From contig JAGXLH010000004.1 of assembly GCA_018334795.1 (NCBI GenBank), positions 1-31,396 of the forward strand: a stretch of 31,396 bases of DNA, written 5' to 3'. Shown in pieces: positions 8,633-16,539 of this stretch; position 1 is the stretch's first letter, and each line of letters starts with the position of its first letter. Made by a program: the position numbers and the translations under genes. Below the pieces are notes generated by a model, which saw only the letters and a list, made by a program, of their open reading frames with translations, did not search any database and was not told the origin of the DNA. The DNA comes from Thermoplasmatota archaeon. Its GTDB lineage: Archaea; Thermoplasmatota; E2; DHVEG-1.

Positions 8633-8985
8633 TTTTTCCTCCATGGGTTCTCAAAATTTTTTCGTTCTTTACAATGGGATAAAAAAGGAACTAATGGTAT
8701 TTTTCCTTGAAGATGAGCCGACCGGGCAATAGCATGTGACACTACCGGAGTTAATATAAAAACAAGAATCATTAATAACAAGATTTTTACCATAAGAATA
8801 TCTAAACCCGTTCTTAACATCAAACCAACAAAAATACTCATCGCTCCGCCAGTGTTAATTTTAGTACTGGCATGAAGTCTCATGTATACATCAGGGAAAC
8901 GATATAATCCTAATGCAGCTATTGCCATGACCCCGCAGCCTAAAGAAATAAAAATAAGTGAAAGAATGTGAACAACCATCATCAT
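8629..8985 (-). CDS. mnhG: Mrp/Mnh antiporter subunit G
   Basis: The 118-residue, three-helix protein has the MnhG motif ALGLYRFPDVYMRLHASTK followed by a Gly-rich helix. It corresponds to MbhC in hydrogenase complexes. The start ATG overlaps the mnhF stop (ATGA) behind an unusually purine-rich site, GGGAGGGAGGGG. The C-terminal ~30 residues (PLVPFLSHCKERKNFENPWRKK) extend past the last helix and are basic, so probably cytoplasmic. Confidence 0.93.
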   Translation of the reverse strand: MMMVVHILSLIFISLGCGVMAIAALGLYRFPDVYMRLHASTKINTGGAMSIFVGLMLRTGLDILMVKILLLMILVFILTPVVSHAIARSAHLQGKIPLVPFLSHCKERKNFENPWRKK

Positions 8986-9233
8986 CTTGACCCCTCCCTC
9001 CCCAGATATTTTGTGAATGCAATCATGCCAACGAAATCTAAAAGAAGAAAAGAAATCGCAATATCCAAGAAGAAATGATTCCCAGTATTAATACTATATA
9101 AAACTAAAATTGCAATGAAAATAATTGAAATACTGTTCAACGCCACCAGTGCATCCTGAAGTGTAGGGCCAACAACCAAGCGATATAACGTAAATATTGA
9201 AACACCTATGAGAAAATAAATAAAAATGATCAT
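8982..9233 (-). CDS. mnhF: Mrp/Mnh antiporter subunit F
   Basis: The 83-residue, three-helix protein contains YRLVVGPTLQDALVALNSI, the MnhF signature, and matches MbhB. I place the start at ATG 9233, which overlaps the mnhE stop in ATGA as elsewhere in the operon. The ORF continues upstream to an ATG at 9263, but that would give a 34-base overlap and add a polar extension not typical of the family. The protein ends KYLGREGSR. Confidence 0.92.
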   Translation of the reverse strand: MIIFIYFLIGVSIFTLYRLVVGPTLQDALVALNSISIIFIAILVLYSINTGNHFFLDIAISFLLLDFVGMIAFTKYLGREGSR

Positions 9234-9772
9234 TTGAACAGCGCTCCTATAAGAATATCCCATTTACCAATAGTTTTCTCAATCTTTTCCACTGAAGTTT
9301 CATCTGCTACACAATGATATGAAAAATGAACGAATAGATATGATCCTCCATCTTCTGCATCTTCCACATCAATTACTAGTGTTCCTGGAGTGATGGTGAT
9401 TAAATGAGAAATAAGTGTTAATTCTGCATCAGATTTAAGATCAACCCTTATTCGAACTATTTTCGGCTTGATATTCAAGGTGATTACTTGATAAATCAAC
9501 TCGATATTTGCAAAGATTATTCTATAAAAGGCTGAAAGAATCAACGTTATCAAATGTTCAGTCGCAAAGAAATATTCCTTAACAGTTTTCCGTTTCCCTT
9601 CCACTGTTGCAATAGTCAATTTTGTTGCTGCCAATCCAATGAACAAAGAAATTAAAAATCCTAAAATAAGAGAAAAAAGCGAAAAATTAACAGTTAGTAA
9701 AATCCAAAAAAGAAATAGAGTTATACATAGTACAAACACATCTCTTTTATGAATCCTTCTCTTTTCATTCAT
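9230..9772 (-). CDS. mnhE: Mrp/Mnh antiporter subunit E
   Basis: The 180-residue protein starts with a basic segment, then two close hydrophobic helices (about residues 13-50), a further hydrophobic stretch near 75-100, and a soluble C-terminal half. That half carries LISHLITITPGTLVIDV, the MnhE signature. It is first in the operon and matches MbhA. The upstream TTTATATAGG (about 9783-9792) is rather close to the ATG. The real transcription start may therefore lie at or inside the first codons, and a start slightly downstream cannot be excluded. Confidence 0.92.
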   Translation of the reverse strand: MNEKRRIHKRDVFVLCITLFLFWILLTVNFSLFSLILGFLISLFIGLAATKLTIATVEGKRKTVKEYFFATEHLITLILSAFYRIIFANIELIYQVITLNIKPKIVRIRVDLKSDAELTLISHLITITPGTLVIDVEDAEDGGSYLFVHFSYHCVADETSVEKIEKTIGKWDILIGALFK

Positions 9773-10162
9773 CGATATAAACCTATATAAATTTCATTCA
9801 AATGCTTTTTTTCAAAATCGCCTAAATTCATAATAATTTTACAATTTAAGGGACTAATTGATTTAAAGTTAAAAAGGTTAATTGTCCTGTTTAATGAAAA
9901 ACAACAAGATTGATATAATCAACTATTCCAACGTACCAAATAAAAAATTGTTTAAATTTTTAGCTATCTCATTTTACCTTTTTCCTATCTTTTTACACAT
10001 GTGAAAAAAGGATAGTACATTTATTAAAAGTTCTTTCTGATATGTCCAATACTTAGTTATATCTTCAGTCTCTGGGAGAGATACATATTACTTTATCTCA
10101 TCCCTGCTTACTTGTATTTCCTGCCTATGTACATTATACTTTAGTGATTCGGTAATAATGAT
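9773..10162. other. Spacer with two inverted repeats
   Basis: No coding region is apparent here. Two symmetrical elements stand out. An inverted repeat at 9985-10015 has CTATC/GATAG arms, T/A tracts and a CACATGTG core. A hairpin at 10074-10104 has GGGAGAGATA paired with TATCTC-A-TCCC around a ~10-base loop. The first resembles an operator and lies about 215 bases upstream of mnhE. The second lies about 60 bases beyond the 3' end of the tRNA gene. Confidence 0.4.
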
Positions 10163-10234
10163 GGGCCTGCTGAGATTTGAACTCAAGTCTATAACTCCCG
10201 AAGCTACAAGGATACCAAGCTACCCCACAGGCCC
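10163..10234 (-). tRNA. tRNA-Pro (CGG)
   Basis: The 72-base cloverleaf reads from GGGCCTG at the 5' end to CAGGCCC at the 3' end, a perfect seven-pair acceptor stem. The anticodon loop is TTCGGGA, giving anticodon CGG (10200-10198), which reads CCG proline codons. The anticodon stem GTAGC/GTTAT uses two G-U pairs. The T arm is TTGAG with loop TTCAAAT and CTCAG. The D arm GGGGTAGCTTGGTATCC resembles archaeal tRNA-Pro. There is no intron and no encoded CCA. AT-rich sequence about 35 bases upstream could serve as the TATA element. Confidence 0.93.
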
Positions 10235-10287
10235 GTGTTAGATAACACTTCCGAATCGTATTGCTTAATATTAGATTTATTGTTGTA

Positions 10288-10902
10288 TCACTCTTTAATC
10301 CAATTGATAACATCTGCAGTTGGTTTCCTGAGCGGTGCATGGGAGGGTCTTTTTTTTGGATGGCCAAAAACCAATGCGGCAGCAATATGGTAACCTTTGG
10401 GAACACCGATTTTTTTCATCCATTGTTTGTTTAATCCAAGAAAATGAGCAAAACCAATCCAACAACTACCAAGGCCAAGTGCATCAGCAGCAAGCATCAT
10501 ATTTTGAGCACAACAGGCACAGGATTCATCATTAAATTTTCTTTTTTTGGTGATTACAAAGATGAGAACCGGTGCATCAAAGAATAAAATATCCTTTTTC
10601 GAAACAACGGTAGATGCTAAAAATTGTACTGTTTTTTTATTTTTTAATGATGGAAAGAAATATTTTAAAAAGAATCGTTTCTTTAAAATCTTTCTAATTT
10701 CATTTTTTATTACATTCGCAATATCATCAATCATTGTTTTTTTTGTAATTACAATAAAACGCCAGGGCTGTCTATTGCTCGCAGATGGTGCGTAACGTCC
10801 AGCTTCAATGATTTTTTGAATTGTTTCTTTTTCAACAGGTGTTTTCTCATAGCTTCTTATACTCCTTCGCTTTTTTATTTTATTGATAAACTCATCTGAC
10901 AT
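10288..10902 (-). CDS. Nitroreductase-family flavoprotein
   Basis: The protein has the nitroreductase fold hallmarks: RRSIRSYEKTPV for FMN phosphate binding, APSASNRQPWRFIVIT at the active-site entrance, and a C-terminal LGLGSCWIGF stretch. These enzymes use FMN and NAD(P)H to reduce nitro compounds, quinones or flavins. I prefer ATG 10902 (204 residues, start about ten residues before the RRS motif). The frame is open to a TTG at 10959, but that extension does not look like the family. Residues about 65-100 form a Lys/Phe-rich insert. A CACCAQN segment gives two close cysteines in the second half. Physiological substrate unknown. It lies just upstream of the tRNA gene on the same strand. Confidence 0.88.
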   Translation of the reverse strand: MSDEFINKIKKRRSIRSYEKTPVEKETIQKIIEAGRYAPSASNRQPWRFIVITKKTMIDDIANVIKNEIRKILKKRFFLKYFFPSLKNKKTVQFLASTVVSKKDILFFDAPVLIFVITKKRKFNDESCACCAQNMMLAADALGLGSCWIGFAHFLGLNKQWMKKIGVPKGYHIAAALVFGHPKKRPSHAPLRKPTADVINWIKE

Positions 10903-11164
10903 GATCGATTCACACGAAAAATCACAATATGATTTTTCTTTATATGAATTATTATTCAAAAAAATGATTTGACTTATAAAATAGCTATTTTTTCCAATTA
11001 GTTCATGATGTTAGTTCTTATTGTTTTCTTGCAAAAAATACTTTTATCTCCATTGATGTGTATATTCATTCTATTTAATATTTAAAATGATAATTTCATT
11101 AACACATTTATATTTTTATAAAAAGGGAAAATCTCTTAAATTATGGGTGTGTATTGTGTCTAAC

Positions 11165-11300
11165 TGGACCGCCCATTCAATTTAATATTAAAGGGAGATA
11201 GGTCTGGAAGGAAAAATAAGAAGGAGGCAAAAACTTCTTGTTAGAGAATACGGAGGTACATATCCCTCTCTCTGTTCTCTCATCTCTCCAGACCCTCAAA
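11165..11300. ncRNA. Candidate structured RNA
   Basis: A more GC-rich island sits in an AT-rich spacer (10960-11449) that has no convincing gene. GGTCTGGA (11201-11208) pairs perfectly with TCCAGACC (11287-11294), extended by GAG/CTC across a small bulge. Inside are two hairpins: AAGAAG/CTTCTT (11218-11223 with 11234-11239), and AGAGAA/TTCTCT (11243-11248 with 11275-11280), the latter enclosing GGAGG paired with CCTCT. This makes a three-way junction. On the plus strand, TTTTTATAAAAA (11113-11124) would start a transcript near 11145, and T runs follow from 11331. A minus-strand promoter (about 11313-11327) is also possible, so the strand is left open. I see no SRP, RNase P or 5S motif. A start-less open frame (LLVREYGGTYPS) crosses the same DNA. 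Confidence 0.4.
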
Positions 11301-11449
11301 AAGTGTATTTTGGGACCTTGTTTAAATAATCTTTGATTTTATTAAATTTTTAATCTAAATTTTTTATCTATTCAAATTATTTAACTATTAATCATTCAAA
11401 AATTATTGAATATGAATCATAAAAAATTAAAAAAATTAAAAATAATATA

Positions 11450-12130
11450 TCAAAAGAGTTGAATGAAAGAAAGAACTTTCTTAGCTATTTTTTTCCAATC
11501 AAAAAAAATGTAATGATTTCCCGAAACCACACTACACTTTGCATCATACTTTTTTGCAACTTTTTTTACCACATCAACTGGAATGGTTACATCCTGTTTT
11601 CTGCCAATAAAATAAAGCGGAGTGCGAACCATTTGTTCATTAACTGAAATCTTCTGTTTCATCACCTCATAACTTACATGAGATGATTGTTTTTGTAACC
11701 GATCATATACCTCACGCTGTTTTGGTTCATCCCAACCAGATAAAAACACATCTTTTACCAAACCAAATGAAGGTTTAAATGGAATACCAGAAAGAATATA
11801 TGGAAAATATCGAACTTGTCGCCACCAAGGAACCGTTTTCATTCTAATTCCCTTTGGCGGAGCAGGACAGATACCAACACCAGCCGATATATCACATTGC
11901 TCAACAACCTTTTGCATAATCAATCCACCCATAGAATGACCAACAATAATGTCATCAGCAGAGACAATTGAACTAACTTTTTCAACATAATCATTGAAAT
12001 GTGTCTTTCTTAAATTCATCCCCTTTTTCAAATCAATCGCTTCACATTCAAATCCTTTTTCAGAAAAAAAATCAAGGAACACATTCCATCCGACTGGTGA
12101 ACCATTTAATCCATGAACAAAATATAACAT
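11450..12130 (-). CDS. Alpha/beta-hydrolase fold enzyme
   Basis: The 226-residue protein starts directly with the first strand MLYFVHGLNGSP, which supplies the HG oxyanion element. It has the nucleophile elbow GHSMGG (Ser66), an acid in GRKQDVTIP (Asp180) and a His in SGNHYIFF (His206), so a full Ser-Asp-His triad is present. There is no signal peptide. The family includes esterases, lipases and thioesterases; the substrate cannot be told. TCTTTTATAGT on the minus strand (12153-12163) lies about 28 bases upstream of the ATG, indicating a leaderless transcript independent of the upstream rpoD operon. T tracts at 12174-12205 (minus strand) probably end that operon first. Confidence 0.9.
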   Translation of the reverse strand: MLYFVHGLNGSPVGWNVFLDFFSEKGFECEAIDLKKGMNLRKTHFNDYVEKVSSIVSADDIIVGHSMGGLIMQKVVEQCDISAGVGICPAPPKGIRMKTVPWWRQVRYFPYILSGIPFKPSFGLVKDVFLSGWDEPKQREVYDRLQKQSSHVSYEVMKQKISVNEQMVRTPLYFIGRKQDVTIPVDVVKKVAKKYDAKCSVVSGNHYIFFDWKKIAKKVLSFIQLF

Positions 12131-12207
12131 TATATAACGAATTAAGTCAACACTATAAAAGATAGATTAAAAAAAAGGAAACTTACTAAAAAGGTAAAAG
12201 AAAAAAA

Positions 12208-13002
12208 TTAGATATCATCGATTAATTCGGTGAAATCCTTCAATTTTTGTTCAAAAAGATCAACAGATTTCTTTAATGCCTTACTAGCAGAATACGATCC
12301 ATCAGTTTCAAAATGAAAACGAATATGTCTGGGATCTTTTTCGATTCTAATAAAATCAATATCTTCCATGTCCATATAGGATTCAAAAACCGGAAGCTTT
12401 GAAATATCTGATAATTCAAGAGTATCCTTTTTCACAGAAGTTACTAGGCCTTCAGGTAACTCTTTAACAAACGCTTCAACGTTTTTTTTGTTTTTTGAAT
12501 CAAATTGAATCATAGGATACAAACGATATCCTGGAGCAGTAACCACCTGCCACTTCGCATGGTCTTTAGCTCTACCAAGGACTGCTTCTACTTCTAAGAT
12601 TAAACGTTGGTCATTAAATAATTCAACGATAGGAACAAGATCCTCGCCTATTCGCCAACTTGCTTCTGAGGGTTGTAAATCACCAGAATAAACCGTTCCC
12701 TCTCCTTCTTTACTTAACGTATATCTCACCGTGCAATTCGGACATCCTTTTCCATCACATATACATTCATCCCGAAAGTTTAACAGATCTGGATCTGTGG
12801 GTAATGGAACAAGCCCTAATCGATGGGATATAATCTCATCAAACAATGTGGTTGTATTATCATAGATCACTACGTCTTCAATGGCAAGCTTGGGTAATTC
12901 AGAGAGCATAACTCGACGAATCGAATTTAAAAGATAGAAATCAATATCTTCAATAGATAACACTGCTTTTTTTTGTTTAAGTTCATCTAATGAAATTTTC
13001 AT
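12208..13002 (-). CDS. rpoD: DNA-directed RNA polymerase subunit D
   Basis: The 264-residue protein is the archaeal counterpart of Rpb3 and alpha, and pairs with subunit L to nucleate RNA polymerase assembly. It shows FYLLNSIRRVMLSELPKLAIEDV at the start and RLGLVPLP before a cysteine loop (Cys80, Cys82, Cys87, Cys90) that matches the zinc loop of Rpb3. The later domain that carries iron-sulfur cysteines in some archaeal RpoD proteins (here about residues 165-215) contains no cysteine, so no cluster is expected. It follows S11 after eight bases and is the last gene of the cluster. The genes that usually follow (L18e, L13, S9, rpoN) are absent here. Confidence 0.97.
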   Translation of the reverse strand: MKISLDELKQKKAVLSIEDIDFYLLNSIRRVMLSELPKLAIEDVVIYDNTTTLFDEIISHRLGLVPLPTDPDLLNFRDECICDGKGCPNCTVRYTLSKEGEGTVYSGDLQPSEASWRIGEDLVPIVELFNDQRLILEVEAVLGRAKDHAKWQVVTAPGYRLYPMIQFDSKNKKNVEAFVKELPEGLVTSVKKDTLELSDISKLPVFESYMDMEDIDFIRIEKDPRHIRFHFETDGSYSASKALKKSVDLFEQKLKDFTELIDDI

Positions 13003-13010
13003 GATGTCAC

Positions 13011-13394
13011 CTATACTCTTTTACCGCGGCGACCGCCTTTCTTCCGACAGCCATCATGTGGAATAGGAGTGACATCTTCAATTTTTCCGATTTTCATGCC
13101 TGCACGAACCAATGCTCGAATCGCAGCTTGAGCTCCTCTACCTGGCGTACCTGATTTATTTCCACCCTGACCGCGGATTTTAACACTTACTTTATTAATT
13201 CCTTTCTCCTTGGCATTTTCAGCTACAATTTGTGCAACTTTCATAGCGGTATACGGGGATCCCTCATCCTTAGCAGATCTGGAAACCATCCCTCCGGAAC
13301 AACGGGTGATCGTTTCAGCACCAGTTAGGTCGGTTACAGTGATAATAATGTTATTAAACGAAGCAAAAATATGAGCTACTCCTTCTCTGGCCAT
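13011..13394 (-). CDS. rps11: 30S ribosomal protein S11
   Basis: The 127-residue protein matches archaeal S11 along its full length: AHIFASFNNIIITVTDLTG at the N-terminus, GSPYTAMKVAQIVAENAKEKG in the middle, and the basic C-terminus DVTPIPHDGCRKKGGRRGKRV. It binds 16S rRNA in the platform of the small subunit. It begins two bases after the S4 stop and is followed closely by rpoD, so the genes are co-transcribed and probably translationally coupled. Confidence 0.98.
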   Translation of the reverse strand: MAREGVAHIFASFNNIIITVTDLTGAETITRCSGGMVSRSAKDEGSPYTAMKVAQIVAENAKEKGINKVSVKIRGQGGNKSGTPGRGAQAAIRALVRAGMKIGKIEDVTPIPHDGCRKKGGRRGKRV

Positions 13395-13396
13395 GA

Positions 13397-14224
<828 letters not shown>

Positions 14225-14259
14225 AATTAATCACTATTTAATCCTATATCGTTTTTGGT

Positions 14260-14769
14260 TTATTGTCGTGCACGTGCTTTAGAGACACCGAGTGTTAATC
14301 CTTTTCGGTTATTTCCTCGTGTTCTCTGACCACGAACGGTTAATCCTCGTTCATGTCGGATTCCTTTGTAACTTCTAATCTTTTTCATAATGTTGATTTC
14401 ATCACGAAGGCGCAAATCTATCTGAGGTCCGATAATGTGAATATCTTCGCCCGTTTCGTATTCTTTTTGATGATTTAACATCCATTTTGGTGCTTCGTCT
14501 TGTATGCTTTCGATGGCTTTACCGATTGTATTGATTTGTTTCTCCGATAAATAACCCATTTTTTGATTAACATCTAAACCTGTTTTTTTGATAATAAACG
14601 TACTCATATGCCTGCCGACACCTTTAATGCTGGATAAACCATGGATTAGTTTTTTGCCTCCATCGATATCGGTGTTAGCAATTCGAACGATGTATTGAAA
14701 GTCATCATCCTCTTTTTGATCCGTTTTCTTTTTCTCCGTTTTTGATTTTTCATTGCCTTTCTTGGCCAC
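14260..14769 (-). CDS. rps13: 30S ribosomal protein S13 (GTG start)
   Basis: The 169-residue protein has the S13 helix-two-turn-helix region with LIHGLSSIKGVGRHMSTFI and the C-terminal RSYKGIRHERGLTVRGQRTR segment that contacts 16S rRNA and the P-site tRNA. The first ~24 residues are a charged Lys/Glu/Asp extension beyond the conserved start. The initiator is GTG, with GAGGT seven bases upstream. The nearby ATG is out of frame. It is first in the S13-S4-S11-rpoD cluster. Confidence 0.97.
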   Translation of the reverse strand: MAKKGNEKSKTEKKKTDQKEDDDFQYIVRIANTDIDGGKKLIHGLSSIKGVGRHMSTFIIKKTGLDVNQKMGYLSEKQINTIGKAIESIQDEAPKWMLNHQKEYETGEDIHIIGPQIDLRLRDEINIMKKIRSYKGIRHERGLTVRGQRTRGNNRKGLTLGVSKARARQ

Positions 14770-15120
14770 AGGTCATACCTCTAAATGTTATCTCTATAAA
14801 TTTTTTCATATACCACGCTATAAGTTTGCATGAATATTTATATGAAAGTGAAGTAGGCTGATAATACGGCATCCTATATTAATATCTTACCCTCTTGGAT
14901 GCTTCTTTTTTAGAGACGGAATGGTCATTTTTTGATTTCCATGGTTTTTTTATGGGCGTGGAGATGAATATTTTTTGTTGTTTTGGTTTACTTTTATATT
15001 AACCTTTGTTTCATTAGAGTTTTCTTTTTTGAATAACAATTTTTAATTACTATGTGAGTATTTGCGTCTGATTGAAAGATATTGGCCTGTATTCGCTCAT
15101 TGACGAAAAATTTAACGACA
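14770..15120. other. Divergent promoter region between S13 and the LuxE-like operon
   Basis: No gene seen. On the minus strand there are TATA-like runs near 14833-14845 and 14991-15001 that could drive S13. An imperfectly explained hairpin, GCATCC (14869-14874) with GGATGC (14897-14902), is followed on the plus strand by TTCTTTTTT. It could be a terminator of an unseen plus-strand transcript, or part of an S13 leader in the other direction. Confidence 0.35.
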
Positions 15121-15162
15121 TCTATAAATATATTGTTTGAATAATATGAAAAATCTTAGGAG
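15121..15162 (+). promoter_or_regulatory. Promoter and ribosome binding site of the LuxE-like operon
   Basis: TCTATAAATATA at 15121-15132 is a strong archaeal TATA box, predicting a transcription start near 15150. AGGAG at 15158-15162 lies nine bases before the ATG at 15172. No other box this strong is seen until 20163, which supports one transcript for the four following genes. Confidence 0.65.
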
Positions 15163-15171
15163 AAATACTAT

Positions 15172-16533
15172 ATGACTGATCTAAACTCATACATTGCAAA
15201 ACTGGACAAAGCAATAGAGAAATATATACCTTCAAAAAATACCCCTCTGTATGAATCTCTTTACAAACCAAAAGATCTTTTTCGCATCCCTCTTGACGAT
15301 GCAAAAAAAATGCAGTTAAAAACTATCAAACATTCATTTATCCACCATTATAATAACAACCAATTTTATCACAATTTTTGTAAAGAACACTCTTTTTCCC
15401 CGGAGGATATTAAAACGAATGAAGATTTAGACAAAATTCCTTTGATCCCGGATAAATTCTTCAAAGATTATCCTAATGGAAAGGAATTTGCCACATGGCT
15501 GGCCAATATTTACACCGGTGATCTTCCAAAAATCGTCATCAAACAAAAAAAGCCAACCTATGATGATGTGATAGATGCATTTAATAGAGCTGGTATTATC
15601 GTTACTTACAGTAGTGGAACTGGTGGTAGACACACTTTTGTTCCAAGAGATCAACGTACCTTTCTTAATTCAGAATATATCCTTGCAAAATCATTTGTCA
15701 CCATGGTGTATCCTTTTTGGGAATATGATTCCTATGGTTACTTACTGATGCCAAATCCACGGAAAAACTTTATTTATGCTGGAAAAGCCGTTGAAGTATA
15801 TTTTGATGCAGTCAAAGATGTAGATGTAGCTATCGATCGACGGGTAACCACAGAACTTATCTCAATGACTATGGGTGGAGCTGGAGGTATAAAAAGCAAA
15901 TTCGTCCGTTATTTTGCGTATAAAAAATCCAAAAAAATGATTGATGATATCATTGCATGGCTTGAAAAACATGAAAATACAGACCATAAAATAACCTTTG
16001 TTGGCGCTCCATACATTCTTTATGCAGTTATGGAAAAATTGAAAAAACAAGGAAGAACATTTAACTTTGGAGAACGTGGGGGAGTAGGAACTGGCGGTGG
16101 ATGGAAAATACATGAAAACAAACGTATACCTGTTTCAGATTTCCGAAAGGAAGTTCAAAACGTTCTTGGATTCAAAGATAAATACATCCTTGATATTTAT
16201 GGAATGGTAGAAGGAAACGGATGGATGGTTCATTGTCCCGAAGGCCATTATCTACATGTACCCTACTCTTTTTACAAACCGCTAGTCCTTGATGATGAAT
16301 TCAAACCTGCCGATTATGGAGAATGGGGACGATTTGCCTTTTTAGATGGTGCAGCGCAAAGTTATCCTGGATTTATTGTCACTGGTGACAGAGTTCGTTT
16401 GTTAAAACGTTGTCCAGTTTGTGACCGACCTGGTCCGGTTCTTGAACCTGAAGTAAAACGAGCCAAAGGAGAAGATGTACGAGGTTGTGCTGAAGAAGTA
16501 CGAAAAATGCTTTCTTCAGATTTGGGATCGTGA
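15172..16533 (+). CDS. LuxE-like acyl-activating (acyl-protein synthetase family) enzyme
   Basis: The 453-residue protein resembles LuxE-type acyl-protein synthetases of the adenylate-forming superfamily. It has a Ser/Thr/Gly-rich nucleotide loop, TYSSGTGG (145-152), a GGVGTGGGWK segment (303-312), the DIYGMVE motif (341-347) and TGDRVR (404-409). Near the C-terminus are CPVC (414-417) and RGC (Cys439). In LuxE itself a cysteine near the C-terminus accepts the acyl group, so Cys439 is a candidate acyl-carrier residue (inference). LuxE normally works with LuxC and LuxD, neither of which is here. Instead the stop is followed after six bases by a transglutaminase-fold gene. The substrate is unknown; phenylacetate-CoA ligase-like activity is an alternative. 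Confidence 0.82.
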   Translation: MTDLNSYIAKLDKAIEKYIPSKNTPLYESLYKPKDLFRIPLDDAKKMQLKTIKHSFIHHYNNNQFYHNFCKEHSFSPEDIKTNEDLDKIPLIPDKFFKDYPNGKEFATWLANIYTGDLPKIVIKQKKPTYDDVIDAFNRAGIIVTYSSGTGGRHTFVPRDQRTFLNSEYILAKSFVTMVYPFWEYDSYGYLLMPNPRKNFIYAGKAVEVYFDAVKDVDVAIDRRVTTELISMTMGGAGGIKSKFVRYFAYKKSKKMIDDIIAWLEKHENTDHKITFVGAPYILYAVMEKLKKQGRTFNFGERGGVGTGGGWKIHENKRIPVSDFRKEVQNVLGFKDKYILDIYGMVEGNGWMVHCPEGHYLHVPYSFYKPLVLDDEFKPADYGEWGRFAFLDGAAQSYPGFIVTGDRVRLLKRCPVCDRPGPVLEPEVKRAKGEDVRGCAEEVRKMLSSDLGS

Positions 16534-16539
16534 TACAAA

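Noticed and set aside
8406..8654. Upstream extension of the MbhE-like frame
   Set aside because: The Ser/Cys/His-rich sequence overlaps the MbhD-like gene in another frame. The TTG at 8405 has a proper ribosome binding site and matches the family start.
11165..11300. SRP RNA, RNase P RNA or 5S rRNA at the structured spacer
   Set aside because: The region is too short and lacks their conserved core motifs. Left as an unassigned structured RNA.
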